This document shows, piece by piece, positions 8,709 through 17,190 of a stretch of DNA of 64,000 bases. The position numbers and the translations under genes were made by a program. The notes under the pieces are model-generated. The model saw only the letters and a list, made by a program, of their open reading frames with translations, ran no database searches and was not told the origin of the DNA. Within the stretch, counting starts at the first letter, position 1. Every line of letters starts with the position of its first letter. This stretch comes from Elizabethkingia bruuniana (lineage in GTDB: Bacteria; Bacteroidota; Bacteroidia; Flavobacteriales; Weeksellaceae), in NCBI RefSeq assembly GCF_002024805.1, contig NZ_CP014337.1, positions 2,108,001 to 2,172,000 of the forward strand. The letters run 5' to 3'.

Positions 8709-10076
8709 TTAAAATTTGAATACAAGTTTTGTGTTAATAAATAATCCGTCTTTATGATCCGGAACCACATCATTGATGAAACCGCCGGTTTTAAAATATT
8801 GTACTCCCGTAGTTGAACTCAGGAATTGGTTAATGTTATAAGTTATACTTCCTAAGAAGGCCGTTCCTATATATCTCTTTTGAGAATTAGAAGAAGGCAG
8901 ATTCAGACTGCCACTCGGCCTGTAAATCCCATCCTGAAGGGAATATCTCCAATTGAGTACTACATCTGCCTGGGCAGCCATATTATCCGTAATATTATAA
9001 GTTGCGTAAGGATGTATATCAATAAGGTTTACAGGGCCTATCTGTGGGCTAAAACCAAAATAACCGCCTTTGGGATATATTGGATTAAAAGTTTGCAATT
9101 TGCCATCACCTTTCTGCGAATCACCTGATATATAATCATTCCTTAAATTGATTGTAGGCTTTCCTTTAATATTCTCGAACAGATAACCTATATCTACTGA
9201 TCCGGTCCAGGCACTAATATTACCCTTCCCAAACTTACCAAACTGATATGCTGCCTCTATATTATAAATAAATCCCCCGCCATATCTCCAGAATCGCGCG
9301 CCTGCTGTATGTCTGTTTTCATCGGAAAGTCCATCTTCAAAAGCCACATTATCTCTATGAATTCCAATGTAATATAATTCTAAATTTCCACTTTTAGGAA
9401 AAATAAAGGTATTATAACTTCCCCACAGATTTATTTTCTTTGTAGAATGATTATCAAAAGTTCCGGTCCCCACTCTGCTGTCTGCCATTACAAATGCATC
9501 GGAACTAAAGTTGCCTCTTTTATACATCAGCTTTGCACCATCAAAATACAACCTCAAATTAGGACCTTCTCTCACAGAGATAAGTCTGCCGCTGCCATAA
9601 TTCATTTCCTGTCTTCCGGCTCTTAAAGTAAGGCTGGATTTCTGATTCTTAATAATATCTACATCTATAAATAGGTTTTGTATATTCAGGTGATCTTCAT
9701 CTATTATGCGGGGACCATTTTTACGCCCGGATTCCCACGCACTGCGTAATTGTCCGAAGATTCTGATACGCTTTCCAAGATGCAGGTCTGCATGAATACT
9801 ATATCTTTGGAGCAAAAAGGGGTTACTTCCTATGCCCAGACGCCCCCAATCCTCGTTGTTAAAATCTACAAACTCGGCTCTGGCCTCACCACCTAAGGAG
9901 AGAAAGACTTTTTTATCCTTAGTGACTGGCATATACTTTACAGAATTATAAAAACTGCGGGTTGAATCTTTAAGAAAAGAATAGTCTTCATCATACCGCA
10001 TCAGCTTAAATGCCGGAAAATTCTGTGAGAAAGCATATGCTGAAAATAATAGCAAAAGAATTAATAGTAGTCTCAT
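8709..10076 (-). CDS. Alginate-export-family outer membrane beta-barrel protein
   Basis: 455 residues with a signal peptide (about 1-17). Alternating hydrophobic strands with aromatic girdles run through to a C-terminal Phe (LVFKF), as expected of an outer-membrane barrel. The start (SLGGEARAEF, then the RAGRQEMNYGSGRLIS stretch) matches the alginate_exp/AlgE-like porin family. In Bacteroidota such genes occur without alginate genes, so a general solute porin is more likely than alginate export. Its promoter carries one of three identical operator-like sites (10149-10164). Confidence 0.8.
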   Translation of the reverse strand: MRLLLILLLLFSAYAFSQNFPAFKLMRYDEDYSFLKDSTRSFYNSVKYMPVTKDKKVFLSLGGEARAEFVDFNNEDWGRLGIGSNPFLLQRYSIHADLHLGKRIRIFGQLRSAWESGRKNGPRIIDEDHLNIQNLFIDVDIIKNQKSSLTLRAGRQEMNYGSGRLISVREGPNLRLYFDGAKLMYKRGNFSSDAFVMADSRVGTGTFDNHSTKKINLWGSYNTFIFPKSGNLELYYIGIHRDNVAFEDGLSDENRHTAGARFWRYGGGFIYNIEAAYQFGKFGKGNISAWTGSVDIGYLFENIKGKPTINLRNDYISGDSQKGDGKLQTFNPIYPKGGYFGFSPQIGPVNLIDIHPYATYNITDNMAAQADVVLNWRYSLQDGIYRPSGSLNLPSSNSQKRYIGTAFLGSITYNINQFLSSTTGVQYFKTGGFINDVVPDHKDGLFINTKLVFKF

Positions 10077-10119
10077 ATAGGTATTAGTTTGTTTTTAGTG
10101 CGGTTGTTAATAATGACAA

Positions 10120-10127
10120 CAAATTTA
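10120..10127 (-). promoter_or_regulatory. -7 element of the porin gene
   Basis: TAAATTTG on the minus strand fits the Bacteroidota -7 consensus TAnnTTTG, 44 bp before the start codon. Exactly 21 nt upstream lies the 16-bp site at 10149-10164. Confidence 0.6.
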
Positions 10128-10148
10128 TTCGGGTTATTATCTTTATTG

Positions 10149-10164
10149 ATTTAACTAGTTTAAT
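10149..10164 (-). promoter_or_regulatory. Shared operator-like site 1
   Basis: ATTTAACTAGTTTAAT (plus-strand reading) with palindromic core AACTAGTT. The same 16 bases occur at 16175-16190 and 22225-22240, each time 21 nt before a -7 element of a minus-strand gene. The position around -35 to -50 suggests an activator site. Confidence 0.7.
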
Positions 10165-10187
10165 TTCGTCTTCTCTAAACCAAATTT

Positions 10188-10586
10188 CTATTGTACCCTC
10201 ATTTTTCTTTCAATCAGATAGTCCAAAGAATACTTTCCGGCACCAAAAAATAAAATAAGTAAATAAGACAGACTGTACATATAAGGGGTATCCTTTATAA
10301 GTGGTGCATCATGAAAATGCAACACAAAATAACCGGTAAGCGTTACAGCCAGAATAGGTAATACAGCCAGCCTGGTCATTAAACCCATTATAACAAACAA
10401 TGGAAATATAAGATTGGCAGCGTCAGCAAAAAGACTATTAAAAACATCGGGAAGCCCTAATGGATTAGGCACTATTTCCGCTTCTCCAACCCCTATTCCG
10501 ATTTTCTTTAATCCATGTGCATATATTAGTTCTACAGATAGCAAAACTCTGAATATAAGCATTCCTAAATCAAAACTATTACTCAA
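10188..10586 (-). CDS. DoxX-family membrane protein
   Basis: 132 residues with four hydrophobic helices, matching the DoxX/DoxD-like family (start MLIFRVLLSVELIYAHGLKK with a conserved His, and later FVIMGLMTRLAVLPI). DoxX-like proteins are small inner-membrane proteins tied to thiol or quinone redox, often next to pirins and ring-cleaving dioxygenases. It is the last gene of the isochorismatase/amidohydrolase run, 50 bp after the preceding gene. Confidence 0.85.
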   Translation of the reverse strand: MSNSFDLGMLIFRVLLSVELIYAHGLKKIGIGVGEAEIVPNPLGLPDVFNSLFADAANLIFPLFVIMGLMTRLAVLPILAVTLTGYFVLHFHDAPLIKDTPYMYSLSYLLILFFGAGKYSLDYLIERKMRVQ

Positions 10587-10636
10587 GGGCTGAGTATAGA
10601 TTAGCTTTCATAAAATATTTTTCATTGTGTTTTTTT

Positions 10637-11266
10637 CTAATGTCTGAGCATGCCTTCAGCATACTGCATTCCGATTCCATACGTTCCTGCATATTTTTTC
10701 ATAAGTCTGGATACGGCTCCGCCTGTTGGCCTTGCCCAATCCCGTTGAAGCTCCAAAACATACTGTACCGAAGTGACAGGCTGTACTCCTGCCTGAACCA
10801 TCCTTTCCATAGCTCTGTTGTGTGCCTCCATGGTTACGTCTCCACAGGCATCCGCAATTACATATACTTCATAGCCTTCCTCAATAGCAGATAGTGCAGG
10901 GTATACAATACATACACTTGTCCATAATCCAGCCATTACAATTTTCTTTTTTCCGGGCTGGATAATTGCTTTATAAGCAGCTTCATCTTCCCATGTATTC
11001 ATGGATGTGCGGTCAATATATTCATATTCTTCTTTTGGATAGTATTCCAAAATTTCCGGAAATACAGGCCCCGCAAAATGATGTTCTCCTACTGTAGTTA
11101 CAATTGTAGGCACTCCAAAAACTTTTGATCCCCCGCTGATAAGTCCGGTATTCTGACGCAATTCCTGCATAGAATGACTATTGGTGGCAAAAGCCATTTG
11201 TCCTTCGAAATCTATAAGTACCAGGGTATGATTGTCCGGCGTTAATAAACTTTGTGCTGGTTTCAT
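10637..11266 (-). CDS. Isochorismatase-family (YcaC-like) hydrolase, cytoplasmic
   Basis: 209 residues without a signal peptide. The cysteine-hydrolase triad is visible: Asp in LVLIDFEGQ, Lys probably in the following region, and the nucleophile Cys in GLWTSVCIV. The GLWTSVC and ERMVQAGVQPV stretches are those of the YcaC subgroup, whose substrate is unknown in most cases. It is closely related to the exported paralogue at 13129-13809, with long near-identical stretches. Confidence 0.88.
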   Translation of the reverse strand: MKPAQSLLTPDNHTLVLIDFEGQMAFATNSHSMQELRQNTGLISGGSKVFGVPTIVTTVGEHHFAGPVFPEILEYYPKEEYEYIDRTSMNTWEDEAAYKAIIQPGKKKIVMAGLWTSVCIVYPALSAIEEGYEVYVIADACGDVTMEAHNRAMERMVQAGVQPVTSVQYVLELQRDWARPTGGAVSRLMKKYAGTYGIGMQYAEGMLRH

Positions 11267-11303
11267 AATAAAATAATAGATTAGGTTATTGTCTCGTTAT
11301 AAT

Positions 11304-13079
11304 TTAGTTTTTTTGATAGCCTCCAAAATACTTGACAGGAGACCATTCCGGAATAACTTCCAGTGCTTTAGGTGCAATAGCTTTATAGTCAGTATCACCA
11401 TATACTATTTTACCATCCACAATTGTCAGCTTAGCTGTTATATTCTTAATCTCAGATTCTTCAACACTGAAATAATCCTGATCCAGAATCACCAAATCTG
11501 CGAAGAAACCTTTTTGGATTTTACCTTTATCAGTATTTTTAATAAGACTGTAACCACCATAGGTAAAGAGTTCTAATGCTGTTTTTCTGTCAAGTGTATT
11601 TTCTTTGGCCATTACCTGAGCTCCGCCAACGGTTTTACCGGAAGTAATCCAGTATAATGCTACCCATGGATTGTAACTGGCTACACGTGTACCATCAGTA
11701 CCAAGTCCTACAGGAATTCCAAGCTCCAGCATACGTTTTACCGGAGGTGCAGCCAAAGCTGTTTTCTTGCCATAACGGTGAATAAAGCTCTCACCCTGAT
11801 ATGCCATTCTGTGCTGAATTGCTATACCTCCTCCCAATGCTTTTATACGCTGCATATTCGCCTCACTTATCGTTTCAGCATGGTCAAACAACCATGGTAA
11901 TCCGTTTAGAGGTGTTTCTTTATTCACAGCTTCTATTACATCTAGATCTCTGGAAATACTTTCATTATAAGTAGCATGTATACGGAATGGCCAACGTTTC
12001 TTCACCAGCAAACTCAGGACTTCTTTCATATTTTTCTCCATAGTAGCCGGTAACTCGGGGCGTGGAAATAAAAAATTCTCAAAATCCGCAGCGTCGGCAA
12101 CCAAATTTTCACCACCCCCATTTACATAGTAATCAACTTCATTATGTCCATTCGAAGCATGGTGGTCTATATCTACCATTCCGGTCCATTTTGTATAGTC
12201 AGCCAGTTCGGTTCCTTTTTTCTGAGCAAACAAATAATAAGGCAGCCTCACTGTGATTTTTCCTTGTTTATTTAATTCATCGGTAATCCCATAATCATCC
12301 GGAAAATTTTGAAATCCTCCACCTGCATCCATTACCGCAGTAATACCCAAATGATTAAGCTCGGTCATATACTGTAAAGTTGAATTTATTTTTTCATCGT
12401 GTGAAAGCTCAGGCAATTTTGCCAGAGTTGAATATAAAATGAATGCATTGGGTTCTGCAACCAATAACCCGGTCGGATCTCCATTAGTATCCTTTTCTAT
12501 CAATCCCTGTATAGGGTTAGCTGTATCGTCAGTAATCTTCAGTTCTTTTAATCCGGCTTTATTCAACCATGCTTTTGCATACAGATATAATATAAATGTT
12601 GGAACATCTCCAGTTGCTTCATTTATTTCCTGAAGGGTTGGAAGACGCTTTTCTTCAAACTGGTATTCATTCCAACCACCTACAACACGCACCCACTGGC
12701 CTTTGGGTGTACGGGCAGCCTGTTCCTTGAGCATTTGCAATGCTTTCTTTAATGAAGTGACACCATCCCAACGCAATTCCGTATTATAAAAACGTCCACC
12801 GCGAATCACATGCAAATGACTATCGAATAATCCCGGAATAACCCGTTTGCCTTTCGCATCTATTAATTTTGTATTTGTGGATTTTAGTTTTAATATCTGA
12901 GCATTTGTTCCGGTTTGCAAAATCTTATTTCCGGAAATTGCCACAGCCTGTACTTCGGGACTTCTTCCGTCTAAAGTTGTAATTTTTCCATTCGTAACAA
13001 TGATATCTGCTTTTTGTGCTTTTATAACACTTCCACTAATCAGTAATAATGAAAGAACGATTCTGTTTAATGATTTCAT
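11304..13079 (-). CDS. Exported amidohydrolase (YtcJ-like)
   Basis: 591 residues with a signal peptide (about 1-21). The metal-binding H-x-H is in GLFDSHLHVIRGG, and the C-terminal metal Asp is in GLGTDGTRV. The insert and length fit the YtcJ-like/N-substituted formamide deformylase group (amidohydrolase_3). The substrate is probably a small amide or imine, but this cannot be set from sequence. It sits between two isochorismatase-family genes on the same strand, so amide or carbamate breakdown in the periplasm is a reasonable inference. Confidence 0.88.
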   Translation of the reverse strand: MKSLNRIVLSLLLISGSVIKAQKADIIVTNGKITTLDGRSPEVQAVAISGNKILQTGTNAQILKLKSTNTKLIDAKGKRVIPGLFDSHLHVIRGGRFYNTELRWDGVTSLKKALQMLKEQAARTPKGQWVRVVGGWNEYQFEEKRLPTLQEINEATGDVPTFILYLYAKAWLNKAGLKELKITDDTANPIQGLIEKDTNGDPTGLLVAEPNAFILYSTLAKLPELSHDEKINSTLQYMTELNHLGITAVMDAGGGFQNFPDDYGITDELNKQGKITVRLPYYLFAQKKGTELADYTKWTGMVDIDHHASNGHNEVDYYVNGGGENLVADAADFENFLFPRPELPATMEKNMKEVLSLLVKKRWPFRIHATYNESISRDLDVIEAVNKETPLNGLPWLFDHAETISEANMQRIKALGGGIAIQHRMAYQGESFIHRYGKKTALAAPPVKRMLELGIPVGLGTDGTRVASYNPWVALYWITSGKTVGGAQVMAKENTLDRKTALELFTYGGYSLIKNTDKGKIQKGFFADLVILDQDYFSVEESEIKNITAKLTIVDGKIVYGDTDYKAIAPKALEVIPEWSPVKYFGGYQKN

Positions 13080-13096
13080 AATGAAACAGTTTTAAG

Positions 13097-13119
13097 AAGG
13101 CAGGCAATTAGCCTGCCTT
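13097..13119 (-). terminator. Intra-operon hairpin
   Basis: A perfect 9-bp inverted repeat (AAGGCAGGC / GCCTGCCTT) with a 5-nt loop lies between the exported isochorismatase and the amidohydrolase. It has no long T run on the minus strand, so it may weaken read-through or protect the upstream mRNA rather than fully terminate. Confidence 0.5.
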
Positions 13120-13128
13120 TAGATTAGA

Positions 13129-13809
13129 TTAGTGTTTTAACATGTCGTGCGCATACTGCATTCCCAAACCATAAGCACCTCCGTATCTTTTTACTAAATC
13201 GGTAACTGCTTTATAAGTTCCCTGTCTCGCCCAGTCTCTTTGCAATTCCAGAATATACTGTGTTGCTGTTACCGGATGTGCTCCAGCCTGAACCATACGT
13301 GTTACCGCCTGATCATGTGCTTCTTTAGAAACGTCTCCCGAAGCATCCGTTACTACATAGACATCATATCCATCATTAATTGCAGAAAGTACAGGCCCTA
13401 CAATACATACACTTGTCCATAGTCCTGCAAAAACAAGCTTCTTTTTACCTTTTCCGGTAATAGCTTTATAAGCGTTAACATCTTCCCAGGTATTCATCGT
13501 TGTACGATCGATATAAGGTTCCGGGTAGAATTCAGAAATTTCAGGGAAAACCGGACCACTGAAAGATTTTTCGGCAACAGTTGTTACAACAGTCGGAACA
13601 TTGAATATTTTAGAAGCTCCTGCTGTAAGTGCAACATTATTTCTCAGTTCTTCGGTTGTAATACTCTTTGTTGCAAAAGCCATCTGACTTTCATGATCGA
13701 TTAAAACCAAAGCATGGTTAGTAGGTGTTAATAATGCCGGACTTGGCTTTTGGGCTGAAACACTTAGTGATATTAGCCCTAATACAAAAGATAAGATTGT
13801 TTTTTTCAT
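13129..13809 (-). CDS. Isochorismatase-family (YcaC-like) hydrolase, exported
   Basis: 226 residues, with a signal peptide (cleavage near SVSAQ, residue 20) and then a full YcaC-like domain. The Asp is in LVLIDHESQ and the nucleophile Cys in GLWTSVCIV. Apart from the signal peptide it is a close paralogue of the gene at 10637-11266, so the two probably act on the same kind of substrate in two compartments. It lies just after the decayed YceI end (stop at 13844). Confidence 0.88.
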   Translation of the reverse strand: MKKTILSFVLGLISLSVSAQKPSPALLTPTNHALVLIDHESQMAFATKSITTEELRNNVALTAGASKIFNVPTVVTTVAEKSFSGPVFPEISEFYPEPYIDRTTMNTWEDVNAYKAITGKGKKKLVFAGLWTSVCIVGPVLSAINDGYDVYVVTDASGDVSKEAHDQAVTRMVQAGAHPVTATQYILELQRDWARQGTYKAVTDLVKRYGGAYGLGMQYAHDMLKH

Positions 13810-13843
13810 TTTTTTAAGTATTTAATTAATGTATTACTATAAT

Positions 13844-14348
13844 TTATTGTTTGATAAGCTGTATTTCAGCTGTTAATTTTATTTCCTCTCCAACCAGCAC
13901 ACCACCTGTTTCCAATGAAGCGTTCCAGGTTAGCCCAAAATCTTTTCTGTTAATTTTATCGGAAACATTGCTGAATCTCATCTCTGAATGTGTAGGATCG
14001 AAGTCTTTATCAAGCCTACCCAATTTGAACCGGACATTCTGATGAATCCAGAAAAACCTTCATTATTTGGATTAGAAGAGAGTATTTATTGAAATTTATT
14101 ATGTCTTTTACTCATATCAAGAGTGACCTGATCGTACCTTGGTGCTACATTTTTTTCTTAGGATACAACCATATATATAGAAATTTCACTAACTGATCAT
14201 TATTTTTATTGAACCCACTACTCATAATACCTGTTCTGGCACTCATCACCTGAATATCTCCAGTTTTAATAACCTCTACATTTGAATGAATATCACTAAC
14301 TTTATTGAGCTTTACTTCCTATTTATCTATAATTGTAAGTTGATTCAT
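13844..14348 (-). pseudogene. Decayed pirin relic joined to the end of a YceI gene
   Basis: Read on the minus strand from 14348, the first part translates to a broken pirin: VIKTGDIQVMSARTGIM, FNKNNDQLVKF and WLYPKKKNVAPRYDQ align with the intact pirin at 15246-16124. It has in-frame stops (after DK, and after HNKFQ) and a frameshift near NNEG. The line then continues as WIHQNVRFKLGRLDKDFD and passes into a YceI C terminus (INRKDFGLTWNASLETGGV and on to AEIQLIKQ). Most of the YceI domain and the pirin ends are missing. A deletion between neighbouring pirin and yceI genes explains this best. Confidence 0.75.
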
Positions 14349-14665
14349 TTTATTTAAAATTTTCTTATAAACTATTACTGTAAGGCTAAAAACTAAATGC
14401 CATGTTATTACATTTGAATAGGAATATATTTAACAAGTTTGTGTTACACAATCCTTCCTAAGAATACCAAACTACCGATAATAATAGTAATAGATAAATA
14501 TTTTTTGTTATCATCAGAAAAGTATTAATTAAGGATAAAGTTATAATATAATATACCCAAGAGAATAGTAACCTTTTCTGTTTTTCTTTAATAAGAGCCA
14601 GAGATAATCAATAAGATAAATTTTATTTGGACTATTGGTTTACTAATAAAGCTCCAAATGGCTTA
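14349..14665. other. AT-rich intergenic remnant
   Basis: No open frame or RNA could be supported. It lies between the pirin/YceI relic and the truncated transposase and is probably decayed sequence. Confidence 0.5.
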
Positions 14666-14672
14666 TTAGTAA
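14640..14672. repeat. Hairpin at the broken end of the IS1595-type gene
   Basis: A perfect 10-bp inverted repeat (TTACTAATAA at 14640-14649 and TTATTAGTAA at 14663-14672) overlaps the last codons of the truncated transposase. It may be an accidental structure at the break point or a terminator. Confidence 0.45.
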
Positions 14673-15178
14673 TGGTATTGATCCGCCATCATCGCTACAT
14701 TTTGTTTGCCAACTGCTCCCTTTCCACGGATTCCTTTTTCCTGTTCTATTTCGTTGGATTCTACTGTAAAATAAGCCTCGTCAAACTCAATTATCCCTTT
14801 TAAAGTATACCGGAAATCTCGGTTGCCCATAACTTTTCTCAATTTATGAACCATTGTCCAGACTGGCTCATATCTCTTCAAGCCTAATTGTTTTTGGATT
14901 TCTTTAGCAGAAAATCCTTTCTTCGTTACACTCATCAAAAACATGGTCTTATACCAAATCAAAAAGGATAGTTTGGAGCATTCCATTATTGTTCCCTTTC
15001 GTATAGAGGTTCTGTAATTACATTTTTTACATTCATAGTTCCATTTATCTTGCTTCCAATAGTGTTCGGTAGAATTGCATTTGGAGCAAATTACTCCTTG
15101 TAGATCTCTTTGGCCTTTAAAATGGGTTCTACAATCTTCTTCTGTTCCAAAATTTGCAGTAAAACTGAATATGTTCAT
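14666..15178 (-). pseudogene. Truncated IS1595-family transposase
   Basis: 170 residues, where the family usually has about 300. The N-terminal zinc ribbon (CSKCN ... CKKCNY) and the start of the ISXO2-like DDE domain (IEFDEAYF, first catalytic Asp) are present. The rest of the catalytic domain, with the second Asp and the third acidic residue, is missing. The element is therefore dead. It sits 67 bp downstream of the intact pirin and next to the pirin/YceI relic. Confidence 0.85.
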
Positions 15179-15245
15179 CTTTAATAAAGGCTTTTACTCA
15201 AATATTTGAAATTTAGGCTAATAAACGGATATTCAAATAGATTAT

Positions 15246-16124
15246 TTAGGACAGCGTCATCGGAACTTCCATCAATAGGATTTCTGTTCCTGGCTTTGAT
15301 GCTTTTATTTGAAGTTTGGAAACATTCCATATTCCAAAACCGTCTTTTTCATGAAGTTCTGTTTCTTCTATTACAGCACTTCCTTTTATAATGAAGGCAT
15401 ATATACCGTTACCTTCTTTCTTAAGCTGATATTCTGATATAAATTCCTTGTCAAATGATCCCATATGAAACCATGCATCCTGATGAATCCATACACCTTC
15501 ATCATTCGGATCAGGAGACAGAATTTGCTGAAACTTATTATAACGGTCATTTATATTGAGAGAAATCTGATTATATCTTGGTACTACATTTCTTTTTTTA
15601 GGGTATACCCATATCTGTAGAAATTTTACCAGCTGGTCATTGTTCTTGTTGAATTCACTATGCATAATTCCGGTCCCGGCACTCATCACCTGTACATCAC
15701 CGCTTTTAATAACAGCAAGGTTTCCCATACTGTCTTTATGCTCCAGGTCTCCCTCCAGCGGAATGCTAATAATTTCCATGTTATCATGTGGATGAGTTCC
15801 AAATCCTCTCCCGCCTTCTACTTTATCATCATTCAGCACTCTTAATACGCCGAAATGCATACGCTCCGGATTATGATAGTTTGCAAAGCTAAAGGTGTGA
15901 TGACTTAATAACCAGCCATGATCCGCAACACCTCTGGAATCTGCCTTGTGCAGTACTGAATTGTCTTTTACTTTGGAATCGCCACTTGGCAGATGATTAA
16001 AACCAATAGGCTTTAGTGGTTCAATCTCATCAATATCATTTTTAAGGAGATTTCCCAGAGCAGCAGATGCTGCAAAAATACCTGTACCAAGCAAGCCTTT
16101 TTTTATGAAATCTTTTCTGTCCAT
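15246..16124 (-). CDS. Pirin-family protein with Tat-like leader
   Basis: 292 residues from the chosen ATG at 16124. A longer open frame upstream starts with a non-ATG codon and overlaps the promoter, so I reject it. The N terminus MDRKDFIKKGLLGTG followed by an Ala-rich helix resembles a Tat-type or anchor leader without a clear RR. The pirin cupin follows, with metal-binding GTHPHDNMEI (His, His) and Glu/His in GIMHSEF. Pirins of this type may act as quercetin 2,3-dioxygenases or redox-sensing cofactors. The gene is led by a -7 element and operator-like site 2, and a decayed second pirin follows downstream. Confidence 0.88.
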   Translation of the reverse strand: MDRKDFIKKGLLGTGIFAASAALGNLLKNDIDEIEPLKPIGFNHLPSGDSKVKDNSVLHKADSRGVADHGWLLSHHTFSFANYHNPERMHFGVLRVLNDDKVEGGRGFGTHPHDNMEIISIPLEGDLEHKDSMGNLAVIKSGDVQVMSAGTGIMHSEFNKNNDQLVKFLQIWVYPKKRNVVPRYNQISLNINDRYNKFQQILSPDPNDEGVWIHQDAWFHMGSFDKEFISEYQLKKEGNGIYAFIIKGSAVIEETELHEKDGFGIWNVSKLQIKASKPGTEILLMEVPMTLS

Positions 16125-16145
16125 TAGTATTGTTTTTTGATAGGT

Positions 16146-16153
16146 CAAAATTA
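16146..16153 (-). promoter_or_regulatory. -7 element of the pirin gene
   Basis: TAATTTTG on the minus strand fits TAnnTTTG, 22 nt before the ATG. Operator-like site 2 begins 21 nt upstream. Confidence 0.6.
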
Positions 16154-16174
16154 CACTCATCAAAAACCAATTCC

Positions 16175-16190
16175 ATTTAACTAGTTTAAT
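16175..16190 (-). promoter_or_regulatory. Shared operator-like site 2
   Basis: The same 16 bases ATTTAACTAGTTTAAT as sites 1 and 3, at the same 21-nt distance from the -7 element. It lies between the Crp/Fnr gene and the pirin gene. Confidence 0.7.
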
Positions 16191-16206
16191 AAATGATTTG
16201 GTGTAC

Positions 16207-16241
16207 AAAAAAAATTGCCAGATAGCATAGCTACCTGGCAA
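16207..16241 (-). terminator. Terminator of the Crp/Fnr gene
   Basis: The inverted repeat TTGCCAG...CTGGCAA (16215-16241) also pairs inside (TAGC/GCTA) and is followed on the minus strand by a run of eight T. It starts about 20 bp after the Crp/Fnr stop codon. Confidence 0.85.
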
Positions 16242-16261
16242 TAAATAAAAAAACAGCAATG

Positions 16262-16840
16262 TTATTTATTGGAAAGTCTTTTCCTGATGGTACTTACAAA
16301 TTCTTTTGAAACGCCCAAGTAAGAAGCTATATAATACTGTGGAACCCGCTGAGGAATAGACGGATATACTTTTATAAAGTCCAGATATCGTTCGGTTGCT
16401 GGTTTAGATATAGTATTAACCAGACGGTTCTGAAGTGTTGTAAGATTCCTTTGCACCAGCATTCTGAAAACTCTTTCAAACTTAGGAATAGATTCTAGGA
16501 GTATATCTTTCGTTTGCGGTGTCAGCATATATATTTCAGAGTCTTCCAATGCTTCTATATAAAGGCGGGAAGGTTTTTGTTCATGAAAAGATGCGATATC
16601 ACTTACCCACCAGTCTTCAACAGCAAAATATAATGTTACTTCAAAACCATTTTCATCTATATAATAGGTTCGAATACAGCCTTTATGAATATAACCTTCA
16701 AACTGGCAGATCTCGCCCTCGCGAAGCAAAATAGTTTTAGCGGGTATAGCTTTACAATCCAGAAGATCTGTAAAGCTTTGCTTCTCTTCTTCAGTAAGCT
16801 CAATACATCTGGTTACATTTTCAATAATTTTCTCAAACAT
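16262..16840 (-). CDS. Crp/Fnr-family transcriptional regulator
   Basis: 192 residues. The cyclic-nucleotide-binding beta-roll (about 25-125) is followed by the helical linker and a short winged HTH (YIASYLGVSKEFVSTIRKRL). No Fnr-type cysteine cluster is visible. It is the last gene before the pirin promoter, which carries an operator-like site. It is the best local candidate for the regulator that reads the three shared sites, by position only. Confidence 0.88.
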   Translation of the reverse strand: MFEKIIENVTRCIELTEEEKQSFTDLLDCKAIPAKTILLREGEICQFEGYIHKGCIRTYYIDENGFEVTLYFAVEDWWVSDIASFHEQKPSRLYIEALEDSEIYMLTPQTKDILLESIPKFERVFRMLVQRNLTTLQNRLVNTISKPATERYLDFIKVYPSIPQRVPQYYIASYLGVSKEFVSTIRKRLSNK

Positions 16841-16851
16841 AATTTAAAATT

Positions 16852-17163
16852 TTAAGAATTCAGATCCGGAAAAAGGCTATATACTTCATTTTTAAGTAGT
16901 CCGCTTCCGCCTCCGTAGTGGTCTATCACTTTAATATCTTTGTCTAAAGATAATGTGTATTTTTTTATTTCTTGTTCATATTCTAAATCCAATCCTGAAC
17001 TCAGAAGGAGAATATCAACATTATTAGTTTTCAGATACTCATATGATGCATCTTCATCAAAAAGTAATTCCGCATTCCACCCCTCATTATTTTCGATAAG
17101 TCTTTTTAAAACTTCCAGAATTTCCTTGTTCTTTCCGAGAACTAAAAAATTTAATGTTTTCAT
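16852..17163 (-). CDS. Small receiver-like protein
   Basis: 103 residues from the ATG at 17163; the longer frame starts with TTG. The first strand FLVLGKNKEILEVLKRLIE and the later NNVDILLLSSGL resemble the CheY-like fold. The phospho-acceptor Asp is replaced (LLLSSGLD), so phosphorylation is unlikely. It lies 12 bp before the Crp/Fnr gene and just after the antiporter gene, on one transcript. The function is not known. Confidence 0.6.
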   Translation of the reverse strand: MKTLNFLVLGKNKEILEVLKRLIENNEGWNAELLFDEDASYEYLKTNNVDILLLSSGLDLEYEQEIKKYTLSLDKDIKVIDHYGGGSGLLKNEVYSLFPDLNS

Positions 17164-17190
17164 TTTTATATGTTGGTTATCCAAGGTGTT

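Noticed and set aside
16125-16259. Longer start for the pirin gene
   Set aside because: The extension would cover the -7 element and operator site, and its translation is not pirin-like.
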